DNA from: Thalassobium sp. R2A62
GTDB taxonomy: Bacteria > Pseudomonadota > Alphaproteobacteria > Rhodobacterales > Rhodobacteraceae
NCBI RefSeq assembly: GCF_000161835.1
Contig: NZ_GG697169.2
Location: 186,001 to 250,000, forward strand
Direction of reading: 5' to 3'
Length of the DNA stretch: 64,000 bases
A program made the position numbers and the translations under genes. The notes under the pieces are model-generated. The model ran no database searches. It was given only the letters and a program-made list of their open reading frames with translations, and was not told where the DNA came from. This document shows, in pieces, positions 32,710 through 41,070 of this stretch; position 1 is the first letter of the stretch, and each line of letters begins with the position of its first letter.

Positions 32710-33747
32710 ATGACACAAACCGCTGGCACAAACCGTCGGATCGTCCTTGCCCAGCGCCCTGTTGGCGCCCCGGATGCAGATACTCTGCGTCTTGAGACGT
32801 CAGACGTGCCCGTTGTAGGCGCAGGCGAAATGCTACTGCGGACCGAATATCTGTCGCTGGATCCCTACATGCGTGGCCGGATGAATGATGCGAAGTCCTA
32901 TGCCGAGCCCGTGAAAATCGGTGAAGAAATGACCGGTCAAGTCGTCGCGGAGGTCGTCACTTGCAATATCGAAGAGTATCAGCCGGGTGATTACGTCCTG
33001 GCAGGTAGCGGCTGGCAGGATTATGCGATCTCGGACGGGTCAATGGTTATAAACCTGGGCAAGAACCCGCAAAACCCTTCCTGGTCTTTGGGCATATTGG
33101 GAATGCCGGGATACACGGCCTATGCGGGTCTACTGAAAATAGGCGAGCCGAAACCCGGGGAGACCGTCGTGGTCGCTGCGGCTTCTGGCCCGGTTGGCGC
33201 CACTGTTGGCCAGATTGCTAAGATCAAAGGTTGCCGTGTAGTGGGCATTGCAGGCGGTGCGGAAAAATGCGACCACGTCGTTGATAACCTCGGCTTTGAT
33301 GCGTGCATTGATCACAAAGCCGACGACTATGCCCGGCAACTGGCGACAGCATGTCCCGATGGCATTGATGTCTATTTTGAAAATGTCGGCGGCAAGGTTC
33401 TATATGGTGTTCTGCCTCTGCTTAATCCGTTTGCCCGCATGCCGGTCTGCGGCGTCGTCGCCTGGTACAATCTTACCGGCCTGCCGGATGGGCCCGATAT
33501 GGCCCCGGCTATCATGGGGACAATCCTGCGCATGAAAGTGAAGGTACAGGGCTTTATCATTTTCGATAGTTTCGGTCCCGAGACCTACAAGGAATTTGTT
33601 GAGGACATGACGGGTTGGCTGAAAGAGGGCAAAGTTCAATACAAGGAGCAGGTTGTGGAAGGGCTTGAAAATGCGCCATCTGCGTTCAGCGACCTCCTTG
33701 TTGGCAAGAGCTTTGGAAAGATGGTCGTCAAGGTTGGCAACACCTGA
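32710..33747 (+). CDS. MDR-superfamily NADP-dependent oxidoreductase (PTGR/CurA-like)
   Basis: A 345-residue medium-chain reductase without zinc ligands. It shows the family's LSLDPYMRGRM motif near residue 52 and ILGMPGYTAYAGL near 130. The nucleotide-binding AASGPVGATVGQIAK lies near 156, followed by the FENVGG block. These proteins reduce the C=C bond of enones and related compounds with NADPH (leukotriene B4 dehydrogenase/curcumin reductase group). ATG 32710 starts 64 bp after the IS5 scar, so its original promoter may be lost. Neighbours give no substrate clue. Confidence 0.85.
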   Translation: MTQTAGTNRRIVLAQRPVGAPDADTLRLETSDVPVVGAGEMLLRTEYLSLDPYMRGRMNDAKSYAEPVKIGEEMTGQVVAEVVTCNIEEYQPGDYVLAGSGWQDYAISDGSMVINLGKNPQNPSWSLGILGMPGYTAYAGLLKIGEPKPGETVVVAAASGPVGATVGQIAKIKGCRVVGIAGGAEKCDHVVDNLGFDACIDHKADDYARQLATACPDGIDVYFENVGGKVLYGVLPLLNPFARMPVCGVVAWYNLTGLPDGPDMAPAIMGTILRMKVKVQGFIIFDSFGPETYKEFVEDMTGWLKEGKVQYKEQVVEGLENAPSAFSDLLVGKSFGKMVVKVGNT

Positions 33748-34136
33748 TCATTGGGTCGGGTTCAGCGCCGAGCTACCAGTCGGCCTGGCAACACATTTGA
33801 AATTCATACCTGGATAGGGGCCTGTATATGGCTGTTTTGAAGGCAGCGACACTTTGGACAATGATGTTATCCCTTTTTAAGTTATCGCACCCGTGGACAA
33901 TCCCCTTCACCCAGCCAACGCACACAAGCAACGATGCCCCAGATGCCAGTCGCCCTTGAGTAGTAGTCTTCTATAGGCATGAGAAGTGTGCTGTTTGTAA
34001 GTCGAACATCTTCGAGTGCTGTTCAGGTGATGCCTGTGACACGGACCATAACTTCAGTGTTGGGTATAAGCGTGGGTAGATAACCGAGAGAAGAACTTAC
34101 ACCTGCTATTTCGATGATGAACGCTAACCTTGCAAA
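33748..34136. other. Intergenic region with repeat shared with 13577
   Basis: No convincing gene. cacccagccaacgcacacaa and following bases (about 33909-33946) match 13577-13615 with a few changes, suggesting the same lost mobile or gene fragment in both places. Confidence 0.45.
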
Positions 34137-34298
34137 GTTTTTGTCGAGGCCTCGATCCTTAAACATTTCAAGGAGGAACGCCACCTTTACTCACGAGACA
34201 ATTTCAAACTTAACAGAAGCGCCGCTCTCACCGATTGGGACAATCTCTGCGCGGAATAATTCGCAGCGTCCCTGTCCTGGTAGAGACGAGTTCGCATT
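34137..34298 (+). pseudogene. IS6-family transposase 3' remnant and right end
   Basis: The plus strand encodes HFKEERHLYSRDNFKLNRSA and ALTDWDNLCAE stop, the C-terminus of an IS6 transposase (compare HFNKERALYSRDNFKLNRAA at 18516). It is followed by tagagacgagttcgcatt from the right end. It lies about 100 bp from the end of the catabolic operon. Confidence 0.78.
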
Positions 34299-34401
34299 CG
34301 CCCTTCAGTACCCCCTAGCTGGTAATTTCATGGCCCCGTTTTTAGACGTTAACTCAGGCATGATTTTTCCGTGTTATCGTTGCACATATGCGTTGGTGGG
34401 C

Positions 34402-35064
34402 TTAGCGAGATAAGAATTGCTCAAACGCTGCCAAAGTTGCCGCCGCACTATCAATGATTGGACAGCCCACCTCGTTAGACATGCTCTGCGCCAAAGCTGC
34501 TCCGGCAACGTTGGTACACATGATGATGATTGCATCGGGACCCGCAGCGGCTGCGGTTCGGATCATCCGTGCGATGGTGTCTTGGGGGATGCCGGCAAAA
34601 TCATTGCTTAGATCGCCGCCATCATTGACTGATGTAGCTATCTGGAACCCCATGGCTTCGTAGTTGCGATTGATTTGCGCGGCCACGTCCAAGGTATAGG
34701 GCGTGACAATTCCCAATCGTTTTGCGCCTAGCGCGCGAAGTTGTCGGTTAATCTCCAACACGCAGCTGCCCGTCGGCACGCCCGTTTTCTGCTGCATCAA
34801 ATCAACAAAATGGATGTCATGGTCTAGCCCAAGCCAACTCGCTGATGTCCCGCCCCAAACAACAGCTTCGACTTTTGCGTCGCACAGAAGTTTGGCGGCA
34901 GTGAGCTGCGTTTCTTGTTCAAATTGCGCGCGCGATGCCGCGTTAAGCTTTACATCCAGAACGCCAAGCCGAGAAACATGGATTGTTGAACCAACCCAAG
35001 CCTGTTTGATCAGAGGTTCAAGCACCACGTTTGAGGACGGAATAAGCAGCCCAAACCGCCTCAT
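34402..35064 (-). CDS. Asp/Glu racemase-fold enzyme (maleate isomerase / arylmalonate decarboxylase-like)
   Basis: A 220-residue protein starting RRFGLLIPSSNVVLEPL, as in maleate isomerases. The first catalytic position lies in VVWGGTSASWLG (no Cys) and the second Cys in IIIMCTNVAGAA. Having only the second Cys is like arylmalonate decarboxylase rather than a two-Cys racemase. The ATG at 35064 overlaps the SDR stop as ATGA, so translation is coupled. It is the last gene of a minus-strand operon with SDR and zinc ADH. Substrate unknown; a dicarboxylate or arylmalonate is plausible. Confidence 0.78.
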   Translation of the reverse strand: MRRFGLLIPSSNVVLEPLIKQAWVGSTIHVSRLGVLDVKLNAASRAQFEQETQLTAAKLLCDAKVEAVVWGGTSASWLGLDHDIHFVDLMQQKTGVPTGSCVLEINRQLRALGAKRLGIVTPYTLDVAAQINRNYEAMGFQIATSVNDGGDLSNDFAGIPQDTIARMIRTAAAAGPDAIIIMCTNVAGAALAQSMSNEVGCPIIDSAAATLAAFEQFLSR

Positions 35065-35843
35065 ATAATTGACGTGCGCGCAGAGATGCCACCATCTACC
35101 GTAAAAATGGTTCCAGTTGTATAGCCCGCGCGGTAAGAAGCCAAAAACGCCACAAGGTCCGAGATTTCGTGGCAATGTGCGGGGCGGCCCAGCGGATAAC
35201 CGTCAGCGAGTTCTTGATACCTGTCTGCGTCGCCCAAATCCTTTTCGGCCCATTTCTTCAACATATTAAAGATGCGGTCTGTATTCACGGGCCCCGGATT
35301 TATCCCAACAACACGCATATTGTCATCCAAAGCATAGCCACCAAGCGCGCGCGTGAACCCCATCAGGCTAATATTGCCAGACGCGCCCGCAATATAATCC
35401 CGATCCAGAACTTCACCGCCATTGCCAATGATGTTGATAATGACGCCGCCGCCTGCCTTCTTCATCTTCTTATAAAACAGCCGACACATATTGATGTAAC
35501 CAAACACCTTGAGGTCAAACCCTTTGCGCCAAGCGGCTTCGTCAACATCCCACAAATCCCCACTGGGAATTGCGCCTGCGTTGTTGACCAGAATGTCGAT
35601 CCCCTTAGTCGCATTGGCAAGCTGATCAGCGGCCCCGTCTGTAGTTAAATCCAATGGGTGAAGCGTGACCGACACATCAGATATCTCAGCGATGCGCGCC
35701 TTCAAAGCCTTAAGCTTATCCGCGCTGCGCGCTGTGAGATGCAAGTGCACCCCCTCAGCCGCAAGGGTTTCGGCAATATGTTCGCCAATACCCATGGATG
35801 CCCCGGTGATCAACGCCGTTTTGCCGTCTAGTTTCAGGTCCAT
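35061..35843 (-). CDS. Short-chain dehydrogenase/reductase
   Basis: A 260-residue SDR with TGASMGIG (residues 14-21), NNAG near residue 88 and C-terminal TIFTVDGGISARTS. The active-site Tyr is followed by DYIAGASGNISLMGF, so the usual YxxxK lysine position is not Lys; a subgroup of SDRs shares this YxxG pattern. NAD(P)-dependent oxidation or reduction of a hydroxy/keto compound is expected. It overlaps the upstream ADH gene by 10 bp and the downstream racemase-fold gene by 4 bp. Confidence 0.85.
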   Translation of the reverse strand: MDLKLDGKTALITGASMGIGEHIAETLAAEGVHLHLTARSADKLKALKARIAEISDVSVTLHPLDLTTDGAADQLANATKGIDILVNNAGAIPSGDLWDVDEAAWRKGFDLKVFGYINMCRLFYKKMKKAGGGVIINIIGNGGEVLDRDYIAGASGNISLMGFTRALGGYALDDNMRVVGINPGPVNTDRIFNMLKKWAEKDLGDADRYQELADGYPLGRPAHCHEISDLVAFLASYRAGYTTGTIFTVDGGISARTSII

Positions 35844-36877
35844 AAGCTGTCTCTTGCAGTCATGGCCAGAACGGTACGCCCCTCTACGCGCCCTTCAATT
35901 AATGACGTGAGCGCGTCGTTGATATCATCAAACGGAACCGCATTGATGACGCCCTTGACGTTGCCGCTGGCCGCCAACGCTAAAAGCTCGTTCATCTCCT
36001 GCCGGTTAGAGGCAGAGCTGCCAACCACGCTGAGGCCGCGTTCAACCACCTGATAGGTGTAAAACGACATCTCTTTGGCGGGCACCCCTGTCAAAACGAT
36101 CCGCGCGCGTGGGTTGCAGGCGTCAAGCATGATGGGCCATGTTGCGATGACGGGTGCAAAATTTACGCACCCGTGCGCGCCGCCCAACGCGATGATGTTT
36201 TCTGCGGCCTTTTCATCAGCCACAACTGCTTTATCTGCGCCCAATTGTTTGGCTGTGGCCAGCTTGTCGGCAGAGATATCAACAGCAATCACGCGCAGCC
36301 CCATCAGCTTGGCGATCTGCACAGCGTATTGGCCAAGCCCACCCATGCCAAAAATTGCAACCGTGTCCCCTGCCTGCAATTCGGTTTTCTTGATCGACGC
36401 AAAGGCCGCGGCTCCCGCGCACATCAAGGGGGCGGCCTCAACAGGGTCAATTCCATCGGGGATAATGTTGGCCCATTGATCTCGTAGGCAGACATATTCG
36501 GCAAAACACCCTTGAGTCGAAAACCCTGTTGCATCAAAATCGGGGCAATAATTTTCGCCCCCTGTTAAACAATCGCGACAGTGCCCACACGCGCTATACA
36601 AATAACCGATGCCAACGCGGTCCCCGATCTTTAGCCGTTTGGCATTTGGCCCTAGTGCAACAACGCGGCCCACGCCCTCATGCCCCATGATCAATGGCAA
36701 TATGGGCGGGGCATGTTCCCCTTTCCAGATGTGGACATCGGTAAAACATAAGCCGCTGGCTTCGATGCGCACGAGTGCCTCGTCATCTTTTGGCTGTGGT
36801 GTGGATACTTCAGCCAACGCGAGAGGTTGATGGTATTCTCGCAAGACAGCGGCTTTCATCGTTGATGGGATAGGCAT
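35834..36877 (-). CDS. Zinc-dependent alcohol dehydrogenase (MDR)
   Basis: A 347-residue MDR protein. The catalytic zinc region has Cys in SGLCFTDVH and GHEGVG; the structural zinc has four Cys in CGHCRDCLTGGENYC (about residues 95-110); the NAD(P) motif is GMGGLG near 173. The ATG at 36877 is preceded by AAGGA. A GntR-type palindrome (36897-36910) lies 20 bp upstream, inside the promoter. With the ALDH on the divergent strand it probably oxidises an alcohol to an acid. Confidence 0.88.
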   Translation of the reverse strand: MPIPSTMKAAVLREYHQPLALAEVSTPQPKDDEALVRIEASGLCFTDVHIWKGEHAPPILPLIMGHEGVGRVVALGPNAKRLKIGDRVGIGYLYSACGHCRDCLTGGENYCPDFDATGFSTQGCFAEYVCLRDQWANIIPDGIDPVEAAPLMCAGAAAFASIKKTELQAGDTVAIFGMGGLGQYAVQIAKLMGLRVIAVDISADKLATAKQLGADKAVVADEKAAENIIALGGAHGCVNFAPVIATWPIMLDACNPRARIVLTGVPAKEMSFYTYQVVERGLSVVGSSASNRQEMNELLALAASGNVKGVINAVPFDDINDALTSLIEGRVEGRTVLAMTARDSLWT

Positions 36878-36896
36878 AGTTGCATCCTTCAATTTG

Positions 36897-36910
36897 TTTG
36901 GTATACCAAA
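36897..36910. promoter_or_regulatory. GntR-type operator, site 1
   Basis: A perfect palindrome TTTGGTATACCAAA, 20 bp before the ADH ATG. An identical site lies exactly 110 bp away at 37007. FadR/GntR proteins commonly bind TGGTnnACCA palindromes, and such a regulator is encoded at 38553. Confidence 0.82.
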
Positions 36911-37006
36911 ATGTGGGGGATGAAATTTGTCAAGTGCACATATAACATGTACTTATCTGTTAATATTCGAGAAATTTGTTGATGTTTAAGCTGCTGATCG
37001 TCATAT

Positions 37007-37020
37007 TTTGGTATACCAAA
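37007..37020. promoter_or_regulatory. GntR-type operator, site 2
   Basis: A second perfect TTTGGTATACCAAA, 15 bp before the aldehyde dehydrogenase ATG. Together with site 1 it flanks the divergent promoters and could allow looping repression. Confidence 0.82.
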
Positions 37021-37034
37021 GAATAGGGGCGAAG

Positions 37035-38549
37035 ATGACGAACATCGTTGATGAATACCTGAAGCCCGGTGTGAACAAGGGCCTGTTCTATGGCGGCACC
37101 TTTCGGTCTCCAGCCAGTGACGACATTATAGAAGTTTACAATCCGGCCACGGCAGAGGTCTTTACAACTGTCCCGTGCGCCAATGTAAGCGACGTTGCGC
37201 GGGGGGTAAGTGCTGCGCGGGCCGGATTTGACGAATGGTCTCAGTTGGACCCGATTGATCGCGCCCGTCACTTGCGCAGATTTGCTGTTATTATTGAGCA
37301 AAACATCCCGAAACTGGCGTTGCTGGAAACGACCGTGACAGGGCGCTCCATCAGGGAGATGCGTGCGCAAATGGCCCGTATCCCTGAGTGGATTGAATAC
37401 TTCGCAGGTATCGCCATGGGGCTGGAAGGCGAAAGTAACTTGGTCAAAGGTGGCTACGTCACGATGACCCACTACGAACCCCTTGGTCCGGTGGCATTGC
37501 TGACCCCCTGGAACCATCCGATCCTGATTTTGGTCAAGAAAATGGCTGCAGCCTTGGCTGCGGGGAATACCTGTGTGATCAAACCGTCCGAGCTTGCGCC
37601 GTGCTCTCCCATAGTGCTTGCAGCTCTCGCTACGGAGGCTGGTTTGCCTGATGGTGCAGTGAACGTAGTCACGGGCGGTCCACAGACGGGGGCCGCGCTG
37701 TGCGGCGCAGAGGACATTCATTATATCGACTTGACCGGCGGCACGGCCACAGGGCGCAAAGTGGCGGCGCAGGCCGGCCAACGCCTGATCCGCACCACGA
37801 TGGAGCTTGGAGGGAAAACCCCAATTGTCGTTTGTGAAGATGCAGATCTTGAGGCCGCAATTGCGGGGACTTTGTTTGCAGCTTTCGTCGCCTCCGGGCA
37901 GACCTGCGTTTCTGGCGCGCGTTTTATTGTTCATGATTCCATTTACGATCGTTTCACAAAAGGTCTTGCCGCGCGCGCCGACGCTATCACAATAGGCGAT
38001 CCAATGGCGGACGAGACCCAAATGGGACCAGTGATTTCAAAAACCAGTCAAGACCGCTGTGCAAGTATGATCGCCCGGGCCAAGGCAGATGGCGCGGTTC
38101 AGATCGCGGGTCACTCCGATCCAGATCTAAAAGCACCCTTTGACAAAGGGTTTTACGTGCGCCCAACCGTTTTCAAAGACGTGTCGCCAGATCAGGAATT
38201 GTTCCTTGAAGAGGTCTTTGGCCCGGTGATTTCGATAACCCCGTATAAAGACGAGGAAGAGGCGTTGGCGCTGGCCAATACTGGCACATTTGGGCTTGGC
38301 GTTTCGATCTGGTCACGTGACATTGCGCGTGCGCATCGCCTGTCACTTGGCGTGAGGGGCGGTGTTGTCTGGCTTAACGATCATCACCGCAACGACCCGC
38401 GCTCGGTTTGGGGTGGCCTGCGCGATAGCGGCTTTGGCAAAGAAAACGGATGGGACGCATTGAAGGCCTATATGACCAAGAAATCCGTTGTTGTGCGGAC
38501 CGCCCCGGGCCACGATGACTGGTTCGCTGGTTCAACACGGTACGGGTGA
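37035..38549 (+). CDS. NAD(P)-dependent aldehyde dehydrogenase
   Basis: A 504-residue ALDH. LTPWNHPILILVKKMAAALA lies near residue 156, the catalytic Glu in TMELGGKTPIVV near 259, the catalytic Cys in ASGQTCVSGARF near 292 and EEVFGPV near 396. The start at 37035 has AGGGGCGAAG upstream and follows operator site 2. It is followed after 3 bp by the GntR gene, so enzyme and regulator form one operon. It likely oxidises the aldehyde made by the divergent ADH. Confidence 0.9.
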   Translation: MTNIVDEYLKPGVNKGLFYGGTFRSPASDDIIEVYNPATAEVFTTVPCANVSDVARGVSAARAGFDEWSQLDPIDRARHLRRFAVIIEQNIPKLALLETTVTGRSIREMRAQMARIPEWIEYFAGIAMGLEGESNLVKGGYVTMTHYEPLGPVALLTPWNHPILILVKKMAAALAAGNTCVIKPSELAPCSPIVLAALATEAGLPDGAVNVVTGGPQTGAALCGAEDIHYIDLTGGTATGRKVAAQAGQRLIRTTMELGGKTPIVVCEDADLEAAIAGTLFAAFVASGQTCVSGARFIVHDSIYDRFTKGLAARADAITIGDPMADETQMGPVISKTSQDRCASMIARAKADGAVQIAGHSDPDLKAPFDKGFYVRPTVFKDVSPDQELFLEEVFGPVISITPYKDEEEALALANTGTFGLGVSIWSRDIARAHRLSLGVRGGVVWLNDHHRNDPRSVWGGLRDSGFGKENGWDALKAYMTKKSVVVRTAPGHDDWFAGSTRYG

Positions 38550-38552
38550 TTC

Positions 38553-39197
38553 ATGGCTGCATCTCGCAAGGCTGACATCATTGTCGAAAAGCTCAAGTTT
38601 GAGATCATCGAGGGTATTCGCCCACCGGGCGCCCGCCTGGACGAACGTGGTCTGGCTGAGGAGTTCAATGTCTCCCGCACACCCGTCCGCGAGGCCATCC
38701 GCCAACTCGCCTCTATTGGGCTGTTAAACGATTATGGGCGCAGTGGAATTGAGGTCGCAAAACCAGACGTTTCGGCAATCCTTGACGCGTTTCTTGTTGT
38801 GTCAGAACTTGAAGGCATCGCCGCCCGTTTGGCTGCGAGACGCATGACGCCAGACCAGTTATGTATTGCTAAGCAGTCGAATAAAGAGTGCCGTGTGGCC
38901 AGCACACCAGAGGCATTCAACGCAGCAAATATGGCGTTTCATAATGCAGTGATTGAAGGCTCACACAACCAGCTGCTTCAAGAACAACTAAGCACTGCCC
39001 GCCCCATTACATTTCCGTACCGGCATCACCTGACGCGCGTGCCCGGCTATATGAAAAAATCGGTGGTAGAACACGCAGAGGTTATTTCTCTTATCGAAAA
39101 AGGCGACGCAAGAGCCGCTCGAATCGTAATGTGCCATCACGTCAACCTGCAAGGTGAAGAGATTATCGGCCTCTTGGAGGAGCTCGAAGACCCTTAG
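38553..39197 (+). CDS. GntR/FadR-family regulator (FCD domain)
   Basis: A 214-residue regulator with a winged helix (LDERGLAEEFNVSRTPVREA, about residues 30-49) and an FCD ligand domain with metal-ligand-type His residues (NMAFHNAVI, EHAEVISLI, MCHHVNL). It is the likely ligand of the two TTTGGTATACCAAA sites and controls the ADH/SDR/racemase-fold and ALDH operons. FCD effectors are often small carboxylates. Confidence 0.9.
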   Translation: MAASRKADIIVEKLKFEIIEGIRPPGARLDERGLAEEFNVSRTPVREAIRQLASIGLLNDYGRSGIEVAKPDVSAILDAFLVVSELEGIAARLAARRMTPDQLCIAKQSNKECRVASTPEAFNAANMAFHNAVIEGSHNQLLQEQLSTARPITFPYRHHLTRVPGYMKKSVVEHAEVISLIEKGDARAARIVMCHHVNLQGEEIIGLLEELEDP

Positions 39198-39214
39198 TTA
39201 GCACCTGTCGCGCT

Positions 39215-40027
39215 GGTCTTGTCAGAGCAAAATTGGTTGCGTCGGGCAGGGTGGTTTCGTAGCGTCTCCGGATGACAAAACGCTCCCCATTTCGCTACAT
39301 CAACACCAGCCCTGAGATTGTCCGCTAGGCAGTAATGATGTATGTTCGATTTCCTTGTCTCTGTGCAACGTTGAAGACCTGCTGCATGAGCGTGGCATTG
39401 AGATTAGTCATGGAACGGTTCGGTTCTGGTGGGACAGATTTGGCCCATTTTTCGCATCTGAGATCTGCAAAAACATTGTCAGCCGGATGCGACCCTCATC
39501 GAACTGTCCGTGTCACTTCGATGAGGTTGTTGTTAAGATCAGCGGTGAAACGCATTACTTGTGGCGCGCCGTTGATCATGAGGGCGAGGTGCTTGAAAGC
39601 TACGTGACCAACTGCCGGGATCGCAAAGCGGCATTGAAATCCCTTTGAAAATCAATGAAACGCTACGGCCAACCAGAGATCAGCGTGATCGACACACTGA
39701 GATCATACGGTGCTGCTATGAAAGTCATTGGCAACGCGGAAAGGCAGGGAATTGGCCAATGGTCGAACAATCGTGTTGAAAATGCCCATCTGCCGTTTCG
39801 ACGACGTGTAAGGGCCATGCTTCACTTTAGACAAATGTGATGTCTGCAGAAATTCGCATCCGTCCATTCTCCGCTTCATAATCACTTCAACTACGCGCAG
39901 CCTCTACAGCAGACATCACTTTAAGCTCAACCGCACTGTTGCTTTTGCCGAGTGGCGCGATCCCTCCGCCCCAATCGTAGCGTCACTGTTCTGGCCAAGA
40001 CGAGTTCGAATTAGTTTGGCAGCTCCC
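39215..40027 (+). pseudogene. IS6-family element, degenerate
   Basis: From ggtcttgtcagagc the frame can be followed through VEDLLHERGIEISHGTVRFW, ISGETHYLWRAVDHEGEVLE, DTLRSYGAAMKVIGNAERQ and NNRVENAHLPFRRRVRAM. It is broken by stops near 39329, 39646 and 39838. The right end aagacgagttcgaattag is visible but altered. This relic bounds the catabolic block on its right. Confidence 0.85.
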
Positions 40028-40182
40028 GGGCAGCCCCATTTTCTAGCGGACGCCTCTGCGCGTTGCCGTGAAGCTACACCGCAAAAACTTCCGACGTTGC
40101 CAACAAATAATTTACGTAGCGTCATCTACTGGCAGTGGTATCGGGTGTATAGCCCGCCGCTTATTGAGAAAGTGTAAAGATT

Positions 40183-41070
40183 ATGAATCGCAGTCTAATC
40201 ATCATTCCGTCGACCGCCGCACTGGGTGCGTTGGGCGCAGGTGTTTCGCCGGCAACGGCTCAGGACGTTGGCGAACTCACGTTCAGCGTAGATTTCGGCG
40301 CTGGAAGCGGTGATTTCAGCAATGAGCTTTATTCCGAAAAGTTTGGCGCTGATGGCTTTGACGAATTCGATTCAGACAGGGCGTTCGCAGGGTCTGTCGG
40401 CCTCAGTGGTTCGTTCGATACCACATGGGACTGGGCGCTGTCGGTGTCGCAAACCGATTTTGAAGCTAACGTTTTTCTCGTAGAAGACGGTGGTGATAGC
40501 TTCTCGCTAAATAACGATGGCGGAAATCGTACGCAGGCTGGATTTACCGTCGGTCAGACGTTCAGGCTGGGCTCTTCAGAGGCGCGCTTCGGTCTTGGTC
40601 TGGCGTATGCGAACGCAAACTCAAGCAGCTCCTTAAGCTTTAGCGAGACGACTAACAAGGGTCTGAACTCTATTGACGCCGAAACCGAATCCGAGTTTCA
40701 GGGTATCGGTCCACGCATGACGTTAGACGCGGAATCTGCGCCCATATCGTCTGATGGGCGTTTTACGATTGTCGGCGGTGCTGACGTAAATTATCTCGCG
40801 GGGCAGTATACCCATAGCAAAGGCCTGAACGCCTTCGAAGACGATGAATTCTCTTCCATGCGGTCATCGGTCAGTCAGGACGGCGAGCTTCTGACAGCTG
40901 GCGCATATGTCGGTATCAAATATGCGGTAAGTGATGCGACCGCTGTCCGGTTCGGTGTCCGACGCGATATGACTTCGATGGAGCATGTGACATACGAGGG
41001 CGATGATGCTATCTCTACCGTGCGGTCCGGCCTGACATCAGCATATATCGGGATGGATGTTAACTTCTGA
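40183..41070 (+). CDS. Exported outer-membrane beta-barrel protein
   Basis: A 295-residue protein with a signal peptide ending PATAQ and a mature part of alternating strands with Asp/Ser/Gly loops, closing with SGLTSAYIGMDVNF (terminal Phe), a beta-barrel assembly signal. It is the first gene of an operon; its 3' end overlaps the hydrolase start by 14 bp. In this position it could serve as an outer-membrane conduit for a hydrophobic substrate or product (inference). The family is not recognised. Confidence 0.72.
   Translation: MNRSLIIIPSTAALGALGAGVSPATAQDVGELTFSVDFGAGSGDFSNELYSEKFGADGFDEFDSDRAFAGSVGLSGSFDTTWDWALSVSQTDFEANVFLVEDGGDSFSLNNDGGNRTQAGFTVGQTFRLGSSEARFGLGLAYANANSSSSLSFSETTNKGLNSIDAETESEFQGIGPRMTLDAESAPISSDGRFTIVGGADVNYLAGQYTHSKGLNAFEDDEFSSMRSSVSQDGELLTAGAYVGIKYAVSDATAVRFGVRRDMTSMEHVTYEGDDAISTVRSGLTSAYIGMDVNF

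Noticed and set aside
32710-33747. Acryloyl-CoA reductase AcuI, which would link to DMSP cleavage
   Set aside because: The LSLDPYMRGRM and GMPGYTAYAGL motifs place it in the PTGR/CurA-like MDR group rather than with AcuI.
36960-38021. A 353-codon minus-strand frame inside the aldehyde dehydrogenase gene
   Set aside because: It is antisense to a gene with all ALDH motifs and has Cys/His/Arg-rich shadow composition.
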